A DNA stretch of 64,000 nt, from the NCBI RefSeq assembly GCF_001298265.1, contig NZ_LGSZ01000025.1:1-64000 (forward strand). The letters are read 5' to 3'. The notes beneath the pieces were generated by a model that did not search any database, was not told the origin of the DNA, and saw only the letters and a program-made list of their open reading frames with translations. The stretch's first letter is position 1; each line of letters starts with the position of its first letter. Both the position numbers and the translations under genes were made by a program. Shown here in pieces: positions 39,664-50,699 of this stretch. The stretch is from Allobosea vaviloviae (GTDB lineage Bacteria > Pseudomonadota > Alphaproteobacteria > Rhizobiales > Beijerinckiaceae).

Positions 39664-40563
39664 TCAATCGGGCTGCCTGCGCGCCGCGATCAACCGAATG
39701 GCGCCGGGCAGCAGCTTGTAGACCAGCGGGCCCGCCTTGCGCTCGACCTCGCCGTCGAAGGTGATATGGCCGCGACGCTTGTCGCGCCGCGTCAAGGTGA
39801 CCTCCGAGCCGGTGAACGAGGTGAGGTTGTCGGAGGTGCGCCACTTACCGGAAACGATCGAGAACGCCGCCTTGCAGCGGGAGTAGAGCCCGCCGGCATT
39901 GAGGATATGGACCTCGAAGACGCCGCCATCCAGCTTGTCGCGGCGCCATTCCGCGCCTTCGAAGCTGTTGACCGTGACCAGCACGGCATCCGCCTGGACC
40001 ACGCGGCGCTCGTCGCCGATGCCGACATCGACGGTGATCGCCCGGGTGAACAGGATCGAGCGCGTCGCGGCCACCATGAACGCCACCGCGCGGCTGAACG
40101 GAAAGCGGCGGCGGGCAAATTCGCGCTCGCGGGCCATCAGACTGAAGAAGCCCATGCCCGAGAGCGAGTGGAACAGCCGGTCGTTGACGCTGCCGACGTC
40201 CAGGACCACGGGCGCACCGTTGCAAACCGCCGCGATCTGATCTTCGAGCGAGCCGGTCAGGCCGAGATCCCGGCCGAGCACGTTGACAGTGCCCAGCGGC
40301 AGGACGCCAACAGGCCTGTTCGCTTGCAGCAAGACGGGAAGAACGCCGTTGAGCGTGCCGTCGCCGCCCGCGATCACGGGCATGCAATCCTGATCCTCGA
40401 TCGCCAGCGAGAGCGCATCGTCCAGCTCGCGCGGATGCACCAGCTTGACCTCGGCGGAGCAAGCTTGGGCCTCGAACGCTGCGATGATGCGCGCGGCAAA
40501 AGCGTCTGCGCCGGCTTCGAGGACGGTGCCGGCGCGGGCGTTGACGACGACGACGTGATGCAT
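39664..40563 (-). CDS. Diacylglycerol/lipid kinase catalytic-domain protein (YegS/DgkB type)
   Basis: A 299 aa DAGK_cat protein: nucleotide-binding PVIAGGDGTLNGVLPVL (~62-78) and VLPLGTVNVLGRDLGL (~86-101), then a beta-sandwich C-domain. LGTVN replaces the more common LGTGN. It should phosphorylate a lipid such as diacylglycerol at the membrane face. The ATG is at 40561-40563. It lies 64 bp upstream of the PAP2 gene in the same direction, so both may be one unit. Confidence 0.88.
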   Translation of the reverse strand: MHHVVVVNARAGTVLEAGADAFAARIIAAFEAQACSAEVKLVHPRELDDALSLAIEDQDCMPVIAGGDGTLNGVLPVLLQANRPVGVLPLGTVNVLGRDLGLTGSLEDQIAAVCNGAPVVLDVGSVNDRLFHSLSGMGFFSLMAREREFARRRFPFSRAVAFMVAATRSILFTRAITVDVGIGDERRVVQADAVLVTVNSFEGAEWRRDKLDGGVFEVHILNAGGLYSRCKAAFSIVSGKWRTSDNLTSFTGSEVTLTRRDKRRGHITFDGEVERKAGPLVYKLLPGAIRLIAARRQPD

Positions 40564-40609
40564 GGGGCGCCGAGAAGGGAGAAGCCCCGGTCCGGGGCAG
40601 GACGGCGAT

Positions 40610-40625
40610 GCGGTCGATCGACCGC
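40610..40625. repeat. Perfect 16-bp palindrome GCGGTCGATCGACCGC
   Basis: Located between the transglutaminase-like gene and the lipid kinase gene, just after a short hairpin GCCCCGG-T-CCGGGGC (40584-40598). No T-tract follows, so termination or protein binding are both open. Confidence 0.5.
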
Positions 40626-40638
40626 CCGGACTATAGTT

Positions 40639-41529
40639 TCAGACGGTCGCGTGCGCCATGGGCCGCACGTTCGCCGGCGTCCGCACGGCGATCTCGACCT
40701 GTGGTTCGTCGACCTCCTCGGTCGTCACCTCGAAGCGCTGCAGAACATGCGGCCCAAAGGAACTGATCATCGCCACATCCGTCGCGTCGCGCCCCCTGGC
40801 GATGACCACCCGGCCGATGCGCGGCATGTTGTGCCGGGCATCGAAGGTATACCAGCGCCCGCCGAGGAAGACCTCGAACCAGGCGTTGAAGTCCATCGGC
40901 GCCGGATCTCGCGGCACGCCGATATCCCCGAGATAGCCATTGCAATAGCGTGCCGGGACATTGACGCAGCGGCACAGCGCAACCGCGAGATGCGCGAAAT
41001 CACGGCAGACGCCGATGCGCTCCTCGAAGGCCTCCGCCGCCGTGCGCGTGCTACGAGCAAAATGGTAGCCGAAGGTCAGGTGGTTGTGGACGAAATCGAC
41101 GATCGCCTGAACGCGCTGCCAACCCGCCGGGATATGACCGAACAGGCTCCATGCCTGCGCCGACAATTTATCGGTCTCGCAGTAGCGGCTGCCGAGCAGG
41201 TAGATCAACGCTTCGTCGGGAAGGCGCGAGGGCGGCACCTCGCCAGCGGCGGTGTTGATCGGATCGGCTACACCCGAATCCTGGACGATTCCATCGGCCC
41301 GCAACGCTATCCCACCGGGGGGCGCCGTGATCCTGCGGCAGATGTTTCCGAACGGGTCGATATGCTGCGTCGCTTCGATCCGCAGCGCCGGATTTCGCAG
41401 AGACGTCACGGCCATGTCGCCGGGGGTCAAAAGATCGTGCCGGCGGGAGGGATGCACGTCGAGCAGCGTGATGAGAGGCAATTCCTGCTGGCAGACGATC
41501 TCGATATTGTAGCCATAGCGAATGTGCAT
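40639..41529 (-). CDS. Transglutaminase-like protein, catalytic His replaced
   Basis: A 296 aa protein of the same superfamily as 28696-29574 but a distinct subgroup (N-terminus HIRYGYNIEIVCQQELPLITLL). The nucleophile C175 is kept in RIGVCRDFAH and the Asp D230 in WYTFDARHN. The position of the His is Asn215 (MDFNAWFEV, codon AAC). That substitution should cripple classical triad chemistry. The start at ATG 41529 fits the domain; the open frame to 41655 adds an unlikely Arg-rich tail. It is unlinked to the three-gene operon at 22.7-29.6 kb. Confidence 0.88.
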   Translation of the reverse strand: MHIRYGYNIEIVCQQELPLITLLDVHPSRRHDLLTPGDMAVTSLRNPALRIEATQHIDPFGNICRRITAPPGGIALRADGIVQDSGVADPINTAAGEVPPSRLPDEALIYLLGSRYCETDKLSAQAWSLFGHIPAGWQRVQAIVDFVHNHLTFGYHFARSTRTAAEAFEERIGVCRDFAHLAVALCRCVNVPARYCNGYLGDIGVPRDPAPMDFNAWFEVFLGGRWYTFDARHNMPRIGRVVIARGRDATDVAMISSFGPHVLQRFEVTTEEVDEPQVEIAVRTPANVRPMAHATV

Positions 41530-41691
41530 GATGCTCTCATGGGGTTCGCATCGAATGGCCTTCCGCCGTCGATGCCGGACACGGCGGTCCGGGGCCTGCT
41601 GGTGCTCGTCTGCCCGTTCACAGGAATAGAGGGGCCGTCGGCGCACCCGTCTCACTCACACAGCCAAGAGCGGAGCTCTCATAAAACGGAA

Positions 41692-41715
41692 GATGCGGGC
41701 CTTTCGGCCCGCATC
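41692..41715 (-). terminator. Hairpin after the PRC-barrel gene
   Basis: Perfect 10-bp stem GATGCGGGCC with a 4-nt loop, followed on the minus strand by TTCCGTTTTATG, 62 bp past the PRC-barrel stop. The T-tract is interrupted, so a weak intrinsic terminator. Confidence 0.6.
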
Positions 41716-41777
41716 CCGCCGCCACGACGGTTCGGCTGGGGGGATAGCAACCGCCGCGACCTGCGTCTGGGCGTCGC

Positions 41778-42173
41778 CTACATCATCCAGTAGGGCATCG
41801 TGCCGTAGTAATCATGGACGCGCTTGCCATAGGCCTTGTCGTCCCAGTCGGGCTCGCCCTCGCTATCGTACATGGGGGCCGCCTCGAGCTTGTCCTTGGT
41901 CAGCGGAACGACGTAACCGCCGCGTTCGCTGTCGAAATCGAGCACGCTCCACGGAATCGGGTGGTACTTCTCGCCGAGGCCGAGGAAGCCGCCGAACGAC
42001 ATGATGGCGTAGGCGACCTTGCCGGTCTGCTTGTCGAGCATGACGTCATAAATCTCGCCGAGATGGTCGCCGTTGGAGTTGTAGACGTCCGTGCCAGCGA
42101 CACGCGCACCGGCGATGAGGGGGTTTGACGAAGACGTCTCCCCGAGGCGTGACGGTGTGTCGTTCAGGGTCAT
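41778..42173 (-). CDS. PRC-barrel domain protein
   Basis: A 131 aa soluble protein. Residues ~18-95 form a PRC barrel (LIAGARVAGTDVYNSNGDHLGEIYDVMLDKQTGKVAYAI, followed by GEKYHPIPWSVLDFD). The C-terminus is rich in acidic and aromatic residues. PRC-barrel proteins of this length are common in Hyphomicrobiales and are often stress-associated, but no specific role is known. The ATG is at 42171-42173. Confidence 0.88.
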   Translation of the reverse strand: MTLNDTPSRLGETSSSNPLIAGARVAGTDVYNSNGDHLGEIYDVMLDKQTGKVAYAIMSFGGFLGLGEKYHPIPWSVLDFDSERGGYVVPLTKDKLEAAPMYDSEGEPDWDDKAYGKRVHDYYGTMPYWMM

Positions 42174-42524
42174 ATGCGGATCCTCCGACTATGCAGCCTG
42201 TCATGCTGCGAGATTGCCGGATCAACGTGGCTTGCCGGAGAAAGTTCCCCGCTTGGAAGCGAACCTAAACTGTGAGTTTTGGTGCACCCTTCCTGACCGG
42301 ACTCGATGATCCGACAGCCTGATCCGATTGGACTGACCGCACACCAGCAGGGAGACCGTCCAGGCAGCGGTCGAGCCAGGCGCGCCGCAAAGCTCGCCAG
42401 GGAACCTTTGGGACGGGCAGCCGTTAGGTTGGGACGGTCGGTCATGGCCGTGCCGAGCGGCGTGCCCTAAGCCGGCACAGCACGATGCCGTCGCTTTGAA
42501 TCATAAGCGCCAAGGAACGATACA
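42174..42524. other. Intergenic region with divergent promoters
   Basis: 351 bp between the PRC-barrel gene (minus) and the glycine-zipper lipoprotein gene (plus). I see no gene, strong palindrome or repeat family here. The part nearest 42480-42520 is AT-richer and should carry the lipoprotein promoter. Confidence 0.5.
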
Positions 42525-42788
42525 ATGAAAAAGATCATGATTATCGCTGCCCTCGCAGCATCGCTTGGTGCCTGCACCGCCCAGGAAGAGCGAGTCGGCG
42601 GCGGGGCGCTGATCGGCGCCGGCACCGGTGCCGTGATCGGCGGTCTGGCGACGGGACGTGCGGGCGGTGCGCTCGCTGGCGCGGCTATCGGCGGCGTTGC
42701 CGGCGGTGCCATCGGTGGCGCGACCTCGCCGACCCGCACCTGCGTCGGTCGCGACGAGTACGGCCAGCGCTTCCGCTACGATTGCTGA
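42525..42788 (+). CDS. Glycine-zipper lipoprotein
   Basis: An 87 aa precursor with a lipoprotein signal (MKKIMIIAALAASLGAC, lipobox LGAC, Cys17) followed by a glycine zipper (GGGALIGAGTGAVIGGLATG... through GGATSP) of the YMGG/OmpA-like type, and a short Cys-containing tail (RTCVGRDEYGQRFRYDC). It would be anchored in a membrane facing the periplasm. AAGGAAC precedes the ATG. Function unknown. Confidence 0.88.
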   Translation: MKKIMIIAALAASLGACTAQEERVGGGALIGAGTGAVIGGLATGRAGGALAGAAIGGVAGGAIGGATSPTRTCVGRDEYGQRFRYDC

Positions 42789-42803
42789 TCGCCTGACGAT
42801 CAG

Positions 42804-42831
42804 GCCGGGCTGCCCTTCCGGGCGGCCCGGC
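42804..42831 (+). terminator. Hairpin after the lipoprotein gene
   Basis: GCCGGGCTGCCC-TTCC-GGGCGGCCCGGC, a 12-bp stem with one G.T pair, starts 15 bp after the stop codon. No T-tract follows, so confidence is limited. Confidence 0.45.
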
Positions 42832-42886
42832 ATCATGTCGATACCGCTCTGGATCGGGCTATCCAGCCCAGGCTGCGCCCATCCAG

Positions 42887-43675
42887 CTAGACCTGACCAT
42901 AAGGTCCGAACCTGCCGACGAAGCGATGCCGGCTGCCTGGATAGAGCAGCCGAACGGCCGTGACCGGCGAACCCTGGTTCCAGGTACGGCGCTCGATCAG
43001 GAGACAGGGCTCGCCCGCTCCGATGTCCAGAAGCTGCGCGTCGTCCGGCTCGGCCGGCACGGCGCTGATCGCGTGCTCGGCCTGTGACCAGAGGCTGTTG
43101 CCAAGCAGCCAGTCGCCCGGTGGGGTCTTGCTGAAATCCTCGGCAGCGGCGGCCGGGACCGTCGCCAGATGGATCACCCGCTCTTCGAGGACATGAGCCT
43201 TGCCGTCGGCGCGATGCAGCGTGACGAGATGGGCGACCTTCTCGCCTCGCTTCAAGCCAAAGCGAAGAGCGAGCTCGGCGGAGGGGCGCCCATCCTCGCG
43301 TGACAAAACCTCATAATCATAACGCTGTCCGAGCCGTTCGACCTCCTCGGGAATCGAGAGGATGTCGAGCATGGCGTGGCTCGCCGGAGGGCTCGCCACG
43401 ATGGTGCCGGAGCGACGGCGCCGCGTGATCAAACCCTCGCGGGCGAGTTGCACCAGCGCGCGATGAACCGTCATCCGCGACGCACCAAGCTGCTCCATCA
43501 GCGCATGTTCGGGCGGCACCGATGTCCCCGGCGGCCAAGTTCCTGCCAAGATAAGATCACGGACCGCGCGCCGGATCTGATCGTAGATCGGGCCGGCACC
43601 ATCGAGCCTCACCGCATCGAGACGCGTCTGCGTCATGGCTTCCTGCGTCATGCCGGCTTGGTTCATGGCCGTCAC
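42887..43675 (-). CDS. hutC: Histidine utilization repressor, GntR/HutC family
   Basis: A 262 aa regulator: winged HTH (PIYDQIRRAVRDLI ... LMEQLGASRMTVHRALVQLAREG, about 29-85) and a UTRA ligand-binding domain (LVTLHRADGKAHVLEERVIHL and LLIERRTWNQGSPVTAVRLLYPGSRHRF). HutC proteins repress hut genes and respond to urocanate. It overlaps hutF by 4 bp (GTGA). Starts at GTG 43675, ATG 43666 or ATG 43636 are possible; the last has AGGAAG upstream. The likely operators are the two palindromes at 45058-45100. Confidence 0.93.
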   Translation of the reverse strand: MTAMNQAGMTQEAMTQTRLDAVRLDGAGPIYDQIRRAVRDLILAGTWPPGTSVPPEHALMEQLGASRMTVHRALVQLAREGLITRRRRSGTIVASPPASHAMLDILSIPEEVERLGQRYDYEVLSREDGRPSAELALRFGLKRGEKVAHLVTLHRADGKAHVLEERVIHLATVPAAAAEDFSKTPPGDWLLGNSLWSQAEHAISAVPAEPDDAQLLDIGAGEPCLLIERRTWNQGSPVTAVRLLYPGSRHRFVGRFGPYGQV

Positions 43676-45039
43676 AGGGCTGCGAGCAGCTTGCGCATGA
43701 CGGCGGCGAGGCGCGCCTTCACCGCCGCACGCGCGGGGTGATGTCCGCCCGAGACCACCTGCCGGCCGCCGACGAAGACGTCCCGCACGGGCAGCGCATT
43801 GCCGATGAAGATCGCGCTGTCGAGCGCCGCTTCACCTGTCTTGCCGATCAGAGCGGGGTGGTCGGGATCGAGCGTGACCAGATCGGCGCGCAGCCCCGGT
43901 GCGAGCGCGCCGAGCGCCCGGCCGCAGGCCTGGGCGCCACCGGCCGCCGCCGCGCGCCAGAGCGCGACGCCGGTCGAGGCGTCGGCCTCCGCCATCAGGG
44001 CGCGGCGGCGGTCGCGGAAGCGCTGGGAATACTCGAGCAGGCGCAGTTCGGACCCTGCGTCGATCTGGATGTTGGAATCGCTGCCGACGCCGTAGCGCCC
44101 GCCCGAAGCCCGGTAGCGCACGCCGTCGAAGATGCCGTCGCCCAGGCTGGCCTCGGTGATCGGACACAGGCCGGCCACGGCGCCGCTTGTCGCGATGGCA
44201 TCGCGCTCGGCATCGTCGAGATGGGTGGCGTGGATCAGGCACCAGCGCCGGTCGAGCTCGATGGTGTCATTGAGCAACGCGACGGGACGACGGCCCATGA
44301 TCGCGACGCTGTCCTCGACCTCGCGCATCTGCTCGGCCACATGGATGTGAAGCGGCCCGTCGGGGCGCAAGCCTGCGAGCCAGGCGAGGTCGTCGAGCGC
44401 TACCGCCCGCAGCGAATGCGGGGCGAGGCCGAGTTTTGCATCAGGGAGATGACGGATCGCGGCCTCGCTCGCCTCGATCAGCCTGAGATAGGAGTCGCGG
44501 TCGTTGACGAAGCGGCGCTGGCCATGGACGGACGGAGCCTGGCCGAAATTGCCGAAGCGGTAGAGCACCGGCAGCAGGGTCAGGCCAAGCCCGGTCTCCT
44601 CGGCGGCAGCGGCGATGGCGGCCCCCATCGCGGCGATGTCGGCGTAAGGGCGGCCGTCCTTGTCGTGATGCAGGTAATGGAACTCGGCCAGCGCCGTGAA
44701 GCCGCCTTCCAGCATCTCGACGAAGGCCTGGGCGGCAAGCGCCTGGACATCGTCGGGGTCGAGCCGGTCGAGGAAGCGATACATGACCTCGCGCCAGGTC
44801 CAGAACGAATCCTCCCTTGCCCCGCGGCGTTCGGCGAGCCCGGCCATGCCGCGCTGGAAGGCGTGGCTGTGCAGGTTCGGCATGCCCGGCAGCGCAAGGC
44901 CGGAAAGCCTGACATCATCGGTGCTGGCCGCGGCGCCGGGCTCGACTGAGGTGATCGTTCCGTCCGCGACGACGAGCCTTACATTGTCGGCGAAGCCGCT
45001 TGGCAGGAGTGCCTGCTCCAAATGAAGGGTCAGGTTCAC
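43672..45039 (-). CDS. hutF: Formimidoylglutamate deiminase
   Basis: Converts N-formimino-L-glutamate to N-formyl-L-glutamate plus ammonia, the fourth step in the five-step histidine route. The 455 aa amidohydrolase-superfamily enzyme has the metal site MPNLHSHAFQRGMAG (~53-67), HIHVAEQMREVEDS (~230), THLDDAERDAIATSGAVAGLCPITEASLGDG (~270) and GSDSNIQID (~318). It is transcribed away from hutI and followed, with overlap, by hutC. Confidence 0.96.
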   Translation of the reverse strand: MNLTLHLEQALLPSGFADNVRLVVADGTITSVEPGAAASTDDVRLSGLALPGMPNLHSHAFQRGMAGLAERRGAREDSFWTWREVMYRFLDRLDPDDVQALAAQAFVEMLEGGFTALAEFHYLHHDKDGRPYADIAAMGAAIAAAAEETGLGLTLLPVLYRFGNFGQAPSVHGQRRFVNDRDSYLRLIEASEAAIRHLPDAKLGLAPHSLRAVALDDLAWLAGLRPDGPLHIHVAEQMREVEDSVAIMGRRPVALLNDTIELDRRWCLIHATHLDDAERDAIATSGAVAGLCPITEASLGDGIFDGVRYRASGGRYGVGSDSNIQIDAGSELRLLEYSQRFRDRRRALMAEADASTGVALWRAAAAGGAQACGRALGALAPGLRADLVTLDPDHPALIGKTGEAALDSAIFIGNALPVRDVFVGGRQVVSGGHHPARAAVKARLAAVMRKLLAAL

Positions 45040-45057
45040 GGCATCGCTCCCAACATC

Positions 45058-45100
45058 AATTGCATATGCAATTAACCTCTTGCCATTTGCATATGCAATT
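45058..45100. promoter_or_regulatory. Two HutC-type operators in the hutF/hutI divergent promoter
   Basis: AATTGCATATGCAATT (45058-45073) is a perfect 16-bp palindrome; a second near-copy ATTTGCATATGCAATT lies at 45085-45100, with centres 27 bp apart. Both sit between the divergent hutF and hutI starts. GntR/HutC proteins bind inverted repeats of this type, and urocanate would relieve repression. A shared core TGCATATGCA reappears at 60666. Confidence 0.8.
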
Positions 45101-45142
45101 AGATAGCATATTCGGACGTAAGGATAGCCGAGAGGAGCTGAC

Positions 45143-46375
45143 GTGGCGACGATGTCCGGTGAGCCCCCGACCTGCGACAGGCTCTGGACGAAGGCGCGGC
45201 TGGCGACGATGTCGCCCTCAGTGGCGGCTCCTTATGGCGCCGTCGAGGATGGTGTCGTGGCCGCCCGCGATGGGCGCATCCTCTACGTAGGGCCGCGCAG
45301 CGACGCGCCTGCCTTCCGCGCCGCAGAGACAATTGATTGCGGCGGGCGCTGGATCACGCCCGGGCTGATCGACTGCCACACCCATCTCGTCTATGGCGGC
45401 GACCGCGCCCATGAATTCGAACTCCGCCTGCAGGGCGCGAGCTATGAAGAGATCGCGCGCTCCGGGGGCGGCATCCTGTCGACGGTCAAGGCGACACGGG
45501 CGGCGAGCGAGGCCCAGCTGTTCGCCAGCGCCGACAGGCGGCTATCGGCGCTGATCGCCGAGGGCGTCACCACCGTCGAGATCAAATCCGGCTACGGGCT
45601 GGAACAGCAGGCCGAGATCAAGCAGCTCAGCGCGGCGCGGCGACTTGGGCGCGAGCGGCCGGTCCGGGTCCGCACCACCTTCCTCGGCGCCCATGCCGTG
45701 CCGCCCGAATTCAAGGGGCGCTCGGGCGATTACACCGATCTCATCGCCGGCTCGATGCTCGACGCCATCGCGGCGCAGGGGCTGGCGGACGCGGTCGACG
45801 TCTTCTGCGAGGGCATCGCGTTCTCCCCGGAGGAGACGCGGACCGTCTTCGCGGCGGCGAAAGCCAAGGGGCTGGCGATCAAGATCCACGCCGAGCAGCT
45901 GTCCAATCTCGGCGGTGCGGCGCTGGCAGCCGAGATGGGAGCGCTGTCGGGCGACCATCTCGAATATCTCGACGAGGCCGGCGTGATGGCGATGGCGCAG
46001 GCCGGCATGGTCGCCGTCGTGTTGCCCGGCGCCTTCTATTTCCTGCGCGAGACGCAGAAGCCTCCGATCGAGCTCTTGCGGAAGCATGGCGTCGCAATCG
46101 CGCTGGCGACCGACGCCAACCCCGGCTCCTCGCCTCTGACATCGCCGCTGCTGGTGATGAACATGGCCTGCACCCTGTTCCGGCTGACGCCGGAGGAGGC
46201 GCTGGCGGGGCTGACGTGCCATGCCGCGAAGGCTCTCGGCCTTCAGGACGAGATCGGCACGCTCGAGGCCGGCAAGGCCTGCGATCTCGCGATCTGGGAC
46301 ATCGAGCGCCCGGCGGAGCTCGCCTACCGCATCGGCTTCAACCCGCTTCACGCCCGGATCTGGAACGGCCAATGA
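45143..46375 (+). CDS. hutI: Imidazolonepropionase
   Basis: Opens the ring of imidazolone propionate to N-formimino-L-glutamate. The 410 aa amidohydrolase has the metal motif [27 protein letters not shown] (starting ~75), [18 protein letters not shown] (~148), GAHAVPPEF and [12 protein letters not shown], and a C-terminal [24 protein letters not shown] 45143 has GAGGAG six bases upstream, better than ATG 45152. Its stop overlaps the hutH ATG (ATGA). Confidence 0.96.
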   Translation: MATMSGEPPTCDRLWTKARLATMSPSVAAPYGAVEDGVVAARDGRILYVGPRSDAPAFRAAETIDCGGRWITPGLIDCHTHLVYGGDRAHEFELRLQGASYEEIARSGGGILSTVKATRAASEAQLFASADRRLSALIAEGVTTVEIKSGYGLEQQAEIKQLSAARRLGRERPVRVRTTFLGAHAVPPEFKGRSGDYTDLIAGSMLDAIAAQGLADAVDVFCEGIAFSPEETRTVFAAAKAKGLAIKIHAEQLSNLGGAALAAEMGALSGDHLEYLDEAGVMAMAQAGMVAVVLPGAFYFLRETQKPPIELLRKHGVAIALATDANPGSSPLTSPLLVMNMACTLFRLTPEEALAGLTCHAAKALGLQDEIGTLEAGKACDLAIWDIERPAELAYRIGFNPLHARIWNGQ

Positions 46376-47907
46376 GCACGCTTCTCCCGATCGAGCCCGG
46401 CCATGCCGCATTGACGCAATGGCGCGACGTGATCCACGGCGCGCCGATCACGCTGTCGGAGACGAGTGCGGATGCGATTCATGCCGCCCAGGCGATCGTC
46501 GACGACATCGTCGCGGCCGGCACCGTGACCTATGGCGTCAACACCGGCTTCGGGAAGCTCGCCAGCGTGCGGATCGCGGACGCCGACCTCGCCACGCTGC
46601 AGCGCAATCTCATCCTGTCGCATGCGGTGGGCACCGGCCCTGCCCTGCCCGACGGCGTGGTGCGGCTGATCCTGGCGATGAAGGCGGCAAGCCTGGCGCG
46701 TGGAGCCTCGGGCGTGCGGCCGGTCGTGGTCGAGGCGCTGCTCGGCGCGCTGACGAATGAGGCGCTGCCGATCGTGCCGGCCAAGGGCTCGGTCGGCGCC
46801 TCGGGCGATCTCGCACCGCTCGCTCACCTGACGGCCGCGCTGATGGGCGTCGGCGAGATCAGGCTGAAGGGCGAGGTGATGCCGGCGGCGGACGCGCTCG
46901 CGCGGATCGGCCAGGCGCCGCTCGCGCTCGGCCCTAAGGAGGGGCTGGCGCTGATCAACGGGACGCAGGTCTCGACCGCGCTGGCGCTCACCGGCCTCAC
47001 CGCCATGGCGCGGGTGTTCGACGCCGCGCTGGTCGCCGGCGCGCTCTCGGTCGATGCACTGAAGGGCTCCGACACACCGTTCGACCCGCGCATCCAGGCC
47101 CTGCGCGGCCAGCCCGGCCAGATCCGCGTAGCGGCGCTGCTGCTCGAACTGATCGCCGGTAGCGAAATCCGCGACAGCCACCGCTTCGGGGACTCAAAGG
47201 TTCAGGACCCCTATTCGCTGCGCTGCCAGCCGCAGGTGATGGGCGCGGTGCGCGACCTGCTCGCCAATGCGGCGGTAACCCTTGCGATCGAGGCCAACGC
47301 CGTCACCGACAACCCGCTGGTGCTGGGGCCGGGCGAGGTCGTCTCGGGCGGGAACTTCCATGCCGAGCCAGTGGCCTTCGCCGCCGACATGCTGGCGATG
47401 GGGCTGTGCGAGATCGGCAATCTCTCGGAGCGGCGCATCGCGCTTCTGGTCGACCCCGTGATGAGCGGCCTGCCGCCCTTCCTGGCGCGCGATGCGGGGC
47501 TGAACTCCGGCTTCATGATCGCGCAGGTGACGGCGGCCGCGCTGGCGTCGGAGAACAAGCAGAAGGCCCATCCGGCCTCGGTCGACACCATCCCGACCTC
47601 GGCCAACCAGGAGGACCATGTCTCGATGGCGACGCATGGCGCCTACCGCCTGCTCGACATGGCCGCCAACGCCGCGAGCATCGTCGGCGTCGAATTGATG
47701 GCGGCAGCCGAGGCGATCGAGCATCATCGCCCAATGACCACGAGCCCAAGGCTGGAGCCTGTGCTGGCGCTGCTGCGCGGCAAGATCGCGCCGCTGACTG
47801 AGGACCGCTACCTCGCGCCCGATCTCGCGGCGGCGACGGAGCTGGTGCTGTCGGGGGCTGTGGGCCAGGCGGCCGGGCTGGATTCGTTTGCGGAGTTCGG
47901 GGCTTGA
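46372..47907 (+). CDS. hutH: Histidine ammonia-lyase
   Basis: Deaminates L-histidine to urocanate. The 511 aa enzyme carries the Ala-Ser-Gly triad that forms the MIO cofactor in [15 protein letters not shown] (~142-156), [11 protein letters not shown] near 54, the N-terminal domain [12 protein letters not shown], and [16 protein letters not shown] near 280, plus [15 protein letters not shown] near 412. ATG 46372 overlaps the hutI stop, so expression is coupled. Normal length. Confidence 0.97.
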   Translation: MSTLLPIEPGHAALTQWRDVIHGAPITLSETSADAIHAAQAIVDDIVAAGTVTYGVNTGFGKLASVRIADADLATLQRNLILSHAVGTGPALPDGVVRLILAMKAASLARGASGVRPVVVEALLGALTNEALPIVPAKGSVGASGDLAPLAHLTAALMGVGEIRLKGEVMPAADALARIGQAPLALGPKEGLALINGTQVSTALALTGLTAMARVFDAALVAGALSVDALKGSDTPFDPRIQALRGQPGQIRVAALLLELIAGSEIRDSHRFGDSKVQDPYSLRCQPQVMGAVRDLLANAAVTLAIEANAVTDNPLVLGPGEVVSGGNFHAEPVAFAADMLAMGLCEIGNLSERRIALLVDPVMSGLPPFLARDAGLNSGFMIAQVTAAALASENKQKAHPASVDTIPTSANQEDHVSMATHGAYRLLDMAANAASIVGVELMAAAEAIEHHRPMTTSPRLEPVLALLRGKIAPLTEDRYLAPDLAAATELVLSGAVGQAAGLDSFAEFGA

Positions 47908-47918
47908 GGCTCGCGCGC

Positions 47919-47993
47919 GTCATTCTCGGGCGGAGCGCAGCGCAGACCCGAGAATCTCGGGCAGGAGATGCTCGGGTCAAGCCCGAGCATGAC
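47919..47993. repeat. Family D palindromic intergenic repeat, copy 2
   Basis: GTCATTCTCGGGC ... GAGCATGAC lies between hutH and hutG, within the hut operon. It contains ATGCTCGGGTCAAGCCCGAGCAT, a perfect hairpin ending just before the hutG ribosome-binding site. Confidence 0.85.
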
Positions 47994-48006
47994 GGAGCAT
48001 GAACGC

Positions 48007-48813
48007 ATGACCTCGATCGTCACCGTCACCCAGGGCCCCTCCCCGCTGATCCTGTCGATGCCCCATCCCGGCACCGGGCTGCCGCCGGAGGTTCATGCCG
48101 CGCTGAACGAGACCGGCCGCACCGTGCCCGATACCGACTGGCACATGCGCGAGCTTTATGCCTTCGCGGAGCGCTTCCAGCCGACCATCGTCGAGGCCGG
48201 GCTGTCGCGCTATGTCATCGACCTCAACCGCGACCCGTCGGGCGTCTCGCTCTATCCGGGCCAGGCCACGACGGAGCTGGTGCCCACGACCACCTTCGAC
48301 GGTGAGCCGATCTGGACGACGCCGCCCGACGCGGCCGAGATCGAACGGCGGCGCGAGACCTACTTCCAGCCCTATCACGATGCGCTGGCCGCCGAGATCG
48401 CGCGCGTCCGGAAGGCGCATGGCTGGTGCCTGCTCTGGGACTGCCACTCGATCAAATCGGTGATCCCGCGCCTGTTTCCCGGCACGCTGCCGACGCTGAA
48501 TCTGGGCACAAATTCAGGCCAGAGCTGTGCGCCCGCCGTCGAGACGGCTGCGGCCGCCGCCATGGCCGGCCATGAGCTGACGCAGATCGTCAATGGCCGC
48601 TTCAAGGGCGGCTGGATCACCCGGCACTACGGCCGCCCGCAGGACAATGTTCACGCGATCCAAATGGAGATCGCGCTCAGCGCCTATCTCGCGCAGGAGG
48701 CGTCGCCCTGGCATTTCGACGCCGCACGCTCCCGCCCGCTTCAGGCCGCGCTCGAAAGCATCATCGACGCGGCGCTCGCTGCCGCGATGGTCGAATCCGT
48801 CGGCCTCGGCTGA
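48007..48813 (+). CDS. hutG: N-formylglutamate deformylase
   Basis: Hydrolyses N-formylglutamate to glutamate and formate, the last step of the HutF/HutG route. The 268 aa FGase-family protein has [17 protein letters not shown] (~12-28), [13 protein letters not shown] near 46, [13 protein letters not shown] near 70, [13 protein letters not shown] near 150 and [11 protein letters not shown] near 208. ATG 48007 has GGAG upstream; ATG 47968 would place the N-terminus inside a repeat. The enzyme family is shared with HutG of Pseudomonas, not with arginase-type HutG. Confidence 0.95.
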   Translation: MTSIVTVTQGPSPLILSMPHPGTGLPPEVHAALNETGRTVPDTDWHMRELYAFAERFQPTIVEAGLSRYVIDLNRDPSGVSLYPGQATTELVPTTTFDGEPIWTTPPDAAEIERRRETYFQPYHDALAAEIARVRKAHGWCLLWDCHSIKSVIPRLFPGTLPTLNLGTNSGQSCAPAVETAAAAAMAGHELTQIVNGRFKGGWITRHYGRPQDNVHAIQMEIALSAYLAQEASPWHFDAARSRPLQAALESIIDAALAAAMVESVGLG

Positions 48814-48863
48814 CGACCAACCACGCCGCATCTCAAACCGCCCTGCCCCGAACGGAGCCGTCC

Positions 48864-50531
<1,668 letters not shown>

Positions 50532-50538
50532 GCCCACT

Positions 50539-50673
50539 GTCATTCCGGGGCGCCCGAAGGGCGAACCCGGAACCCACGACCGGGTGAGCCAGCCAGACAC
50601 CCTCGGCCAATATGGAATGTCGTCGCCCAGTCGTGGTTCCCGGGTTCTCCGCTGCGCGGAGCCCCGGAATGAC
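50539..50673. repeat. Family C palindromic intergenic repeat, copy 2
   Basis: GTCATTCCGGGGC ... GAACCCGGAACCCACGACCGGG and the inverse GCCCCGGAATGAC frame this element between hutU and hutD. It shares the CCCGGAACCCACGACCGGGTGAG core with the copy at 3353-3498. Confidence 0.88.
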
Positions 50674-50699
50674 AAAGGGTCGGCATGCAAAGGAAGCCC

